64,000 nucleotides of DNA from Adlercreutzia shanghongiae (GTDB taxonomy: Bacteria; Actinomycetota; Coriobacteriia; Coriobacteriales; Eggerthellaceae), in assembly GCF_035830635.1 (NCBI RefSeq), contig NZ_JAYMFI010000003.1, forward strand, positions 62,001-126,000, in the 5' to 3' direction. Shown here piece by piece: positions 57,547 to 64,000 of the stretch. The position numbers and the translations under genes were made by a program. Within the stretch, counting starts at the first letter, position 1; each line of letters opens with the position of its first letter. Below the pieces are notes generated by a model. That model had not been told where the DNA came from. It ran no database searches and saw only the letters and a program-made list of their open reading frames with translations.

Positions 57547-60500
57547 TTAAATATTCTTCAGCAGCTCCATGACAAAATCGGTGTTAAGGGCGAGCATGTC
57601 GTTGTCGATGTTCTCGATGACGTCATCCTCTTCGGCGAAGAACGCCGGCTTGCCATTGGCCATGCCAGCCAGATGCATCGCCTGCTGCCCATGCTTGAGC
57701 ACGTAGGCCGAAGCGCTATCGCGCCACTCCATGGTACCTTCGGGAACCTTCAGCCCCACGGCCTGCCCGGCCTTGCGGGCCAAGCGCTTCATGCGGCTGG
57801 AGGCCTTCTTCGAGAGATAGGTGCCCTCTTTGTTGATGAGCGTCAGCTCGCCGTCGCCCAAACCTTCCAGCTCAATGACGATAGAGCCCTTCATGTCAGC
57901 CTCGTGGGCTTCCATGAAGGCCTTCGTGCCGCCGTTGCCAGCAAGCTCAGAGCCAAGGGCCACGAACCAGACTTCCATGTCGATGCGCTCGCTGCGGAGC
58001 TGCTCAATCTGCTCGATGGCCGGATCGGCCTCGAACACGAAGTCGGAGGGAAGACCCTCGGCAAAGACGCTGGCCGCCTCGCGAGGGGCCTCGTCTTCGG
58101 CGGGAATCTCTTCCTCGACTTCGTCATCGAGCATATCCCGCGAGAAGGCGCCGCCCTCGAACGGACGGCCGCGACGGTTCAGGGAACGAGGGGCCGGGAA
58201 CTCCTCATCGGCGAAGTCGTCATCGAACTCGGGAGCGAAAGTCATGGTCGCATCGGCGGGCGCATAGTCCTCGCTGTCATCGAACTCGTCGTCATTGCGG
58301 AAGCTCTCCCAGCCGCCGCGGGCCGCGCCCGCTTCCCGGGCGTCGAACCCTTCCTCCACCTCAAGCCATTCCTGGGGCGTCGACTGATCGTCCCGGTTCT
58401 TGCGGCGCAGCTTCCCGAAAAGACCGCCGAAGCGGCTCTTGGGCATTTCCACATAGCCGGGGCCGGCCATGGCGCCGGTTTCCGTGACCTGCTCGGCATA
58501 GGCCGAATCGTCGACATCCTCGATGTAGAGGTCTTCCTCGGTGGCGTTTTCAATAAGCTCCTCGCCAATGGGCGCCGCCGCGCCGGTGGCTCCCATAGCC
58601 GAGAACGTGCCGGCCAGATTGATGCTGCCGGAAAGACCGGGGTCTGACGGGAAAGCACCCCCACCCAGCGAAGGCAGCGCGTCGAACAACGACGCCTCGC
58701 GAGAGGAGGTGGCCGCCGGGGCGGCCTCGGCGATTTCGGCCACAGCCGGGATAACGGCGCTCAAATCGTGCACCCGGCCGTCGTGGGCAGGGCGCTGCTC
58801 GGAAAGAGGCGCCGCTTGCTGGCGATCTTCCATGGAGATGCGCGGCAGCTCCTGCGAAATGCCGATATCGGGCAGGGAGATAGCGCGACGGCGGCGGTGA
58901 GCCGGCGCCGGCGCGACATCGGCGGGCGCAGAGGCGGGCGCCGGCGCGGCGACAACTTCGCCCACCGAAGGCACCACCAAGCGACAGGCAGGGCCCTCGG
59001 CAGGTGCGGCAGGGCTCGGCACCGCCTGCAGATCGGAGAGGTTGATGGGCGCTGCGGCCACGGTGGCCCCGGTCAGCGGACGCTGGCCGTCGCGAACGAG
59101 GACATCCGGGTCCTCCGTGGGAAGGGAGACGGGCGCGACCTCGGGAACCGCGTCAAGACCCCGCGGGGCCGAAATATCGTCGGCCGGCGAGGGCACCTCG
59201 ATGGCGGGCGCCTCGGCAGCATCGATGGTCGGCAGGCTCGAAGACGTCGCCGGCACAACCTCCGGTGCAACCTCGGGCACCTCAACCACTGCGGGCACCT
59301 CGATGACCTTCTCATCTTCCTCAGCGGCCACCGGAGTCAAGTCGGCGATAACCCCGGTCGGAGTCGCGCCGGCCGCCGCCGAAGCGGCCCTTACCGAATC
59401 GCGCATGCCACGCATGCGCTCGGAAAGCTCGTCGGCCGTGCTGCGCTCGCTCTCTTCGCGGGCGTTAATCTCTTCCTCGACTTTTTCCAGAGCCGTCGCA
59501 TAGCGCGAGCGTTGGGCCGGCTTTTCCGACCGCGGCTTTTTCGCCTGCTCCTGGCCCTTTTTGAACCAATCGGGCACATTCGGCTCGCCGGACACCGCAA
59601 CGGGCGCCACCGACATCGGGGCGGAGACGGGCATAACCTCGGCGGCATCATCAGCGGAAGAGGCAGCAGCAGACGCGGCAACGACCACCGGGACCTCTCC
59701 CTCAGATTCCGAAACAAGGACCTCGTCGGTCGCGGGCGCTTGGGAGACCGGTTTGCCGGAAAGGGCAGCCACCGCAGCTTTGGCGGCGGCGAGACGCTCT
59801 GCGGCAGATTCCATAGAGGTGCCCAAATCGTCGGCCGTATTCCCGACGTTGTAGGAAATCTCCGCTCCCTCGGGAACGAGGCCGGCAGATTGGGCCGCCT
59901 GCTCGCCATGGATGGTGGGGGCAGGCTCGTCGGGAAGGTCGCGCGATGCGGCCACGCGAGCGGCCACTTCCAGGAGCACCGCCACACCGGCGGCGTTGCA
60001 GTTGGCGCCCTCGTTGTAGTTTGCCAACTTCTCCAAGCCGAACGACACCGCGGGCAGCACGGCGAGCACCATGCCCACCGCCAGCAGCCCATTGAACGCA
60101 ATGAGCCCCGTGCCCTCCGGCGATGCGACAGTGCGAATAATCATGAGCGCGGGCATGAGCACCAGCGCCACAAGCTCGGCCCAGTAGATGACGGGCAGCG
60201 CCGCGAGCACCGGGGCCTTCAGACCTCGGCGAACCTTACCGCTGTCGTAATTGGCCACGACAATGACCTTGCGGCGGCGCGAGGCGCGGCTCGGCGATTT
60301 GGCCGGAATGTATTTGGCCACCACGTTCTGGCTCACGCCGCGGTTGAGCAGGCGGGAAAGAACGGGCTTGTCGAACACCTCGGCGGCGACAAGCGCGGCG
60401 CACAGAACCGCGATGACCGTGGCTGGGATAGCCAGCACCGACACAATAGTGGCCAGCAAAATGACGAGCACCGCCACGCCGCTGCACAACGCGCGCGGCA

Positions 60501-60669
60501 GCGAGCTGTCGGGGTTGCACTGAAAGTCTTCCATCGACGCAGTCAGCCCCGCCGTAGCGGAAAGCTGCTCGCTGATATAGAGGGCCGCACGCTGCTCTTC
60601 CTCGGTACCCGCCGGGCGCGGGCCGATTTCCTGAGACAGGTATGCGACGTGTTCGTTCACTTCGGCCAT
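57547..60669 (-). CDS. Giant M28-like peptidase protein with degenerate active site
   Basis: A 1040-residue protein. The N-terminus (HVAYLSQEIGPRPAGTEEEQRAA) and scattered segments match M28 aminopeptidase-like folds: VIVVANYDSG (137-144), NEGANCNAAGVAVLLEVA (219-236), VWFVALGSELAGNGG (900-914) and IVIELEGLGDG (930-940). At these places active M28 enzymes have HxDS, DNASG, EE and D. Here they read N-Y-D, C-N, S-E and E, so zinc binding is probably lost. Two pairs of TM segments lie at about 62-95 and 155-210. Residues about 240-880 are a low-complexity Ala/Pro/Val/Glu insertion splitting the fold. It is encoded downstream of a coiled-coil membrane protein gene. Confidence 0.75.
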   Translation of the reverse strand: MAEVNEHVAYLSQEIGPRPAGTEEEQRAALYISEQLSATAGLTASMEDFQCNPDSSLPRALCSGVAVLVILLATIVSVLAIPATVIAVLCAALVAAEVFDKPVLSRLLNRGVSQNVVAKYIPAKSPSRASRRRKVIVVANYDSGKVRRGLKAPVLAALPVIYWAELVALVLMPALMIIRTVASPEGTGLIAFNGLLAVGMVLAVLPAVSFGLEKLANYNEGANCNAAGVAVLLEVAARVAASRDLPDEPAPTIHGEQAAQSAGLVPEGAEISYNVGNTADDLGTSMESAAERLAAAKAAVAALSGKPVSQAPATDEVLVSESEGEVPVVVAASAAASSADDAAEVMPVSAPMSVAPVAVSGEPNVPDWFKKGQEQAKKPRSEKPAQRSRYATALEKVEEEINAREESERSTADELSERMRGMRDSVRAASAAAGATPTGVIADLTPVAAEEDEKVIEVPAVVEVPEVAPEVVPATSSSLPTIDAAEAPAIEVPSPADDISAPRGLDAVPEVAPVSLPTEDPDVLVRDGQRPLTGATVAAAPINLSDLQAVPSPAAPAEGPACRLVVPSVGEVVAAPAPASAPADVAPAPAHRRRRAISLPDIGISQELPRISMEDRQQAAPLSEQRPAHDGRVHDLSAVIPAVAEIAEAAPAATSSREASLFDALPSLGGGAFPSDPGLSGSINLAGTFSAMGATGAAAPIGEELIENATEEDLYIEDVDDSAYAEQVTETGAMAGPGYVEMPKSRFGGLFGKLRRKNRDDQSTPQEWLEVEEGFDAREAGAARGGWESFRNDDEFDDSEDYAPADATMTFAPEFDDDFADEEFPAPRSLNRRGRPFEGGAFSRDMLDDEVEEEIPAEDEAPREAASVFAEGLPSDFVFEADPAIEQIEQLRSERIDMEVWFVALGSELAGNGGTKAFMEAHEADMKGSIVIELEGLGDGELTLINKEGTYLSKKASSRMKRLARKAGQAVGLKVPEGTMEWRDSASAYVLKHGQQAMHLAGMANGKPAFFAEEDDVIENIDNDMLALNTDFVMELLKNI

Positions 60670-60729
60670 GTACGTTGCCTTTCCTCGTTTAAGAGGTTGG
60701 TAGGACATAATTATCGTAAGTATACGCCA

Positions 60730-61962
60730 TTACGCGGAAGTTCCCAGATATTCACGAAGAAACGCGTCGGCATTCCCCGCTTTCAGGCGCTCGGCCTCAT
60801 AAGCGGCCTTGTCAGACTCAATGGCGGCATAGAAACGATTGGCCACAAGGCGCTCGGGGTCGTCCTCGCCGAGGTTCTGGGCCAAATCGGCCGCCTCGGC
60901 TTCCAAGGCGTTGTAACGGTCGTTTTCCGCCGCAAGCTCCTCCTTGTTCCGAGCCAGATAGGCCGCATCGGCGGCGAGGGCAGCCTGCTGGGAGGCGAGC
61001 CGGCGAGCCACGTACTCGTTGAAGGACTCAAGGGCCAGGCCCGGATACACCGCCTCGGCCTGGGCGAAATTTCCCTGGGCCTGTTCGAGCAGCGACAAGG
61101 CCTCCTCGCTTTTGGCCTGCGAGCCGCGCACGTTCTGCTCGGTCATCTCCTCCATAAGCGCCGTAGCCTCGCGGGCCGCCGCATCCGCATCGATGACCGC
61201 CTTCCAACCAGCGCGGGCATCGAGAAACGCTTCCGTGGCCATAAGCGATTCCTCAATGATGCTCACGCCGGCATCCAGCATATTCAACCGTGAGCGAGCG
61301 GCGGTAACCGCCTGGGCTGCCGCCTCTTTGTCAGTGTTGTCGGAAAGCGAGGGCTGCAGCGCCTCCACGGCGGCGATAACCTCCTCCAGCTGGGTACGCG
61401 CCGGTGCAATATCGGCTACCACGGCGCGGTACCCCTCAACGAGAGCCGACGACGACGGCGCGCGATCTCCTGTGGCCGAGGCAACCAGGCGCTTGGGGTC
61501 GTACTGCTCCATAACGAGCTTGTCGAAGGGGATGAGGATCTCATCGCACTGGTTGAGGATATCGAACTGAGCATTCAGCGTATCCCTCAACGAGGTCTGC
61601 CGCTCTTTCATGGAGAGCAGCGCCTGGCCGGCCACAAGGGCTAGGGCCAGAAGCACGCATATCACCACGACCGCCGGCACAATGCCGCGCAGGCCGCGCT
61701 CGACAGTGCTCGTCCCGGAGGAAGGTGCGGAAGCGCCCCCCGAAAGCACGATCGATTGGCTCTTAGCCGGTGTGGACCGAGGTTTTCCCCTTTTGCCCAA
61801 GGTGAACAGCGATACCTTGCCCGCCGCCGCATCGCGCCGCTCGCGCTCTTCGGCATCGCGGGCCTCGCGGGCGGCGTCCAGCACGCTGAACGAGATCTCA
61901 TTGGAAGAGCCCTGGGTGCGGCTCTTAATGTGCATCGGATGGTGGGGCTTTTTCGCGGCCAT
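60730..61962 (-). CDS. Single-pass coiled-coil membrane protein
   Basis: A 410-residue protein of no family I recognise. Residues 1-95 are a basic, Ser/Ala/Arg-rich cytoplasmic part with an EISFSVLDAAREARDAEERERRDAA helix. One TM segment follows at about 92-113 (GIVPAVVVICVLLALALVAG), then about 295 residues of helical sequence outside, rich in Ala, Glu and Leu (ERQTSLRDTLNAQF, EEALSLLEQAQGNFAQAEAV). Its layout is like a structural or envelope-organising protein. It lies 16 bp after the DinG-family gene and 60 bp before the M28-like gene, so the three are probably one operon. Confidence 0.7.
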   Translation of the reverse strand: MAAKKPHHPMHIKSRTQGSSNEISFSVLDAAREARDAEERERRDAAAGKVSLFTLGKRGKPRSTPAKSQSIVLSGGASAPSSGTSTVERGLRGIVPAVVVICVLLALALVAGQALLSMKERQTSLRDTLNAQFDILNQCDEILIPFDKLVMEQYDPKRLVASATGDRAPSSSALVEGYRAVVADIAPARTQLEEVIAAVEALQPSLSDNTDKEAAAQAVTAARSRLNMLDAGVSIIEESLMATEAFLDARAGWKAVIDADAAAREATALMEEMTEQNVRGSQAKSEEALSLLEQAQGNFAQAEAVYPGLALESFNEYVARRLASQQAALAADAAYLARNKEELAAENDRYNALEAEAADLAQNLGEDDPERLVANRFYAAIESDKAAYEAERLKAGNADAFLREYLGTSA

Positions 61963-61977
61963 AGTCGATTCGGTACC

Positions 61978-64000
61978 TTAGTGCGCGGCGGCTATCTCGG
62001 CGACGACTTCCGCAGCAGAGAGGAATCGGATGTTCTGGCTGGGCAGCGAGCGCAAAAACGTCTTTCCGTAGCCTTTTGTAACCAGACGCTTATCGGCGAG
62101 AATGAGGATGCCCTGGTCGTCGGCCTTGCGAATAAGGCGGCCGGCAGCCTGCTTGGTTTCCAATACGGCGGCGGGCAGCACATAGCGGCGCCAGGCGGCA
62201 TCATCGCGGGCGGCGCGCTCGCAGGACAGAGGGTCAGTGGGCTTTGAGAACGGAAGCTTCGGAATGACCACACCCTTAAGGGTGGAACCCGGCGCGTCGA
62301 AACCCTCCCAGAAGCTCTTCAGCGCGAACAGCGACAGGTGCTCGTCGGCCAGGAAATCGTCGCGCAGCCCCTTCACGGACACGCCCCACTTCTGGCAGAC
62401 CACGCGCAGGTTGTCCGGCTTCAGCGCCGGCTGAACCTCGTCGAAGCACTTTTCCATCTCGCGACGGTTGGTGAACAGGGTAAGCATCGAGCCCTGCTGA
62501 GCACGGTGGGCGCCGATGAGCAGCTTCTGCAGGGCATCCAAATAGGCCGGCTCGTTGGGCTCAGGCATGTCGTTTACCACGTAGACGATCATCTGGCTGT
62601 CGAAGTCGTAGCTCGACGAGAGCAGAAGCTCATCGGCCGCCGAGTACTCCCCCGCATTCAAGCCCATGGCGTTGGCAAAGCTCGTGAAGGCGCCGTCCAC
62701 TGTCAGCGTGGCCGAGGCGTACACCACCGAATGGGTTCGGGCGTACAGCGTTTCATTCAGCGTCTCGCCGACCGACACGAGCAGCGCCTCAAGTTTGTTC
62801 TGGGGGCGGTCGGTCTTGCGGCTGAGGCTCGCGGCATACACGTAGCGCTCGGGGCACTGCGTGCAGATAACCTCGACATTCTGGATAATCTCCTTCATCT
62901 CCATGGCGATAGAGGCAATTTCGCGCTGGATGACAGCGGCGCCTTCAATGTCTTCCAGGTACCCGACCAGCTCCTGGCATACGGTTACCATTTTCTCCGC
63001 GCGCTCGGCCATCTCGCGGCCCAGTCGGGCGATGTTCTGGAAAATAGACCCGCGGCGAATCTCGTCGTTCAGCCACAAGTCAACGTTCTCGTAGCCCTTC
63101 GATCGCTTGTTGGTGTCATAGAAGAACAAATCGGGCAGGGCCTTGCAGAAGGCCTCGGCCGCCGTGCCGAAATCGGCGCCAGCGCGGCGGGCCTTGCCCG
63201 TGAGGCCGTAAAACAGCGTGGTGGACGATTCATTGCCGGGCATGACCACCGTGCGCTCGGCGCGCACGAACACATTGCGGCGCGACTCCTCGGATGCCAC
63301 GCGGCGCACCAGGGAGAGGATGTCGTCTTCGGCCAGCTCAAGGGAAAATGCGCGGCGGGCCTCGTTTTCGGCACTGTGGGCCTCGTCCACCACCCAATAG
63401 CGAATCGGCGGCAGAAGACCGCCATCGGCGGCCAGGTCGCAGAACAGCAAGCTGTGGTTGGTCACGACGATGTTGGCCGCCTCGGCCTTGCGGCGCGAAC
63501 CGTGCACGAAGCACGAGGTGCCGAAGAAGGGACACTTGCGGCGCAGACAATCGTGGCTTGTCGTAGTAATCGCCCAGCGAGGCAGGGTACGGTAATCTAT
63601 CTTGAGCCCGTCGATATCGTCGTAGGCCGTCTGCTCTATGAAGGAGAGCAGGGCCGCCAAGGCGGGAGCCTGAGACTTCTGCTCCTTTCCCACGGTGCGC
63701 ATCGCCGGACCATCCACCACCAAGCGCTCCACCTTGCGCAGGCAGGGATAATGGGAGAATCCCTTCAGCGCGGCGTAGGTGAGCGTGCCTCCCAGAGCTT
63801 CCGAGAGCGCGGGCAACTCGTGGTAGACAAGCTGATCGAGCAGGGCGTTGGTCTTTGTGGCCACGCCAATATTGATACCGTTGTCGCGGGCAATTACCGC
63901 AGAGGGCATCAAATAAGCCATGGATTTGCCCACACCGGTACCGGCCTCCACCATGAGGTTGCGCGAGCGGGCGAAAGCGCTGCGAACCGCTTCGGCCATG
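61978..64000 (-). CDS. dinG: DinG-family DNA helicase, 5' part outside window
   Basis: An XPD/DinG-type superfamily 2 Fe-S helicase that unwinds DNA with 5'-3' polarity, used in repair and R-loop removal. The visible 673 residues begin inside the protein at EAVRSAFARSRNLMVEAGTGVGKS, the Walker A motif. The Fe-S cluster cysteines are in HYPCLRK and DCLRRKCPFFGTSC, and the DEAH box is in WVVDEAHSAENEA. Motifs V and VI are in LFALKSFWEGFDAPG and QAAGRLIRKADDQG. The true start and any N-terminal exonuclease domain are beyond position 64000. It heads the operon with the two membrane-protein genes. Confidence 0.9.
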   Translation of the reverse strand, partial: MAEAVRSAFARSRNLMVEAGTGVGKSMAYLMPSAVIARDNGINIGVATKTNALLDQLVYHELPALSEALGGTLTYAALKGFSHYPCLRKVERLVVDGPAMRTVGKEQKSQAPALAALLSFIEQTAYDDIDGLKIDYRTLPRWAITTTSHDCLRRKCPFFGTSCFVHGSRRKAEAANIVVTNHSLLFCDLAADGGLLPPIRYWVVDEAHSAENEARRAFSLELAEDDILSLVRRVASEESRRNVFVRAERTVVMPGNESSTTLFYGLTGKARRAGADFGTAAEAFCKALPDLFFYDTNKRSKGYENVDLWLNDEIRRGSIFQNIARLGREMAERAEKMVTVCQELVGYLEDIEGAAVIQREIASIAMEMKEIIQNVEVICTQCPERYVYAASLSRKTDRPQNKLEALLVSVGETLNETLYARTHSVVYASATLTVDGAFTSFANAMGLNAGEYSAADELLLSSSYDFDSQMIVYVVNDMPEPNEPAYLDALQKLLIGAHRAQQGSMLTLFTNRREMEKCFDEVQPALKPDNLRVVCQKWGVSVKGLRDDFLADEHLSLFALKSFWEGFDAPGSTLKGVVIPKLPFSKPTDPLSCERAARDDAAWRRYVLPAAVLETKQAAGRLIRKADDQGILILADKRLVTKGYGKTFLRSLPSQNIRFLSAAEVVAEIAAAH

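Noticed and set aside
58768..61293. 841-residue open frame on the plus strand opposite the M28-like and coiled-coil genes
   Set aside because: Composition is dominated by Arg/Gly/His repeats, it crosses two opposite genes and their gap, and it has no ribosome binding site or motif.

Overview
The window looks like a chromosomal segment from a member of the Eggerthellaceae (class Coriobacteriia, high-GC anaerobic gut Actinomycetota). This is an inference from gene content. There are two Tat-exported molybdopterin reductases with four-cluster ferredoxin partners, a Tat-exported fumarate-reductase-type flavoprotein, and two LuxR regulators carrying an N-terminal polytopic membrane domain. HypE and NikR point to a nickel hydrogenase elsewhere in the genome. 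I cannot name the genus. There are no rRNA genes, CRISPR arrays, transposases or phage genes. Three tRNAs are present: Gly-CCC, Phe-GAA and Arg-CCU, each with an encoded CCA end.

Layout, left third (0-34 kb). A nickel and hydrogenase-maturation cluster (small His-containing protein, nikR, hypE) lies near a two-cluster ferredoxin. A phosphohexomutase and galE (sugar nucleotides) follow. The first molybdoenzyme operon comes next, with a divergent membrane LuxR regulator. Then come VanZ, a HAD phosphatase, an aldehyde dehydrogenase, tRNA-Gly, an orphan HipA-like kinase, a GIY-YIG-like protein, a glyoxalase-nitroreductase fusion, a SRAP peptidase, an aminotransferase and a membrane XRE regulator. 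A Tat flavoprotein reductase is divergent from a second membrane LuxR regulator. PAP2, a PNPOx-like protein, an LPQTS surface protein, an acetamidase/formamidase with an APC permease, proC, a lipoprotein and a PAS-GGDEF diguanylate cyclase complete this part.

Middle (34.7-40.5 kb). A visibly AT-richer block on the minus strand encodes, in transcription order, a histidine kinase with a periplasmic CxxCH haem-type sensor, an OmpR-type regulator, a second Tat molybdoenzyme with an atypical cysteine motif, and its ferredoxin subunit. It reads as a self-contained, redox-sensed respiratory module and is probably acquired.

Right third (40.7-64 kb). An aldehyde dehydrogenase sits downstream of a stand-alone FIST protein. 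tRNA-Phe, an A24 prepilin peptidase, a HemN-like radical SAM enzyme, purD, purA and a polysaccharide deacetylase follow. The core replication and ribosome cluster rpsF-ssb-rpsR-rplI comes next, then a near-consensus parS site, then dnaB. Immediately behind dnaB lie a SbcD/YhaO-like nuclease and a YhaN-like ATPase. tRNA-Arg, a giant M28-like protein whose catalytic residues look lost, a coiled-coil membrane protein and a truncated DinG-family helicase end the window. The parS site and this gene cluster suggest the right end lies in the origin-proximal part of the chromosome.

Intergenic regions contain foldback elements. Two clearly homologous copies of about 160 bp (5.1 kb and 19.0 kb) share inverted termini and a core TTCCCAGGTC. 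Looser relatives occur at 11.5, 30.9 and 33.0 kb. A separate cluster of CCAAAAAAGCACCTTTTCC motifs fills 16.6-16.9 kb.
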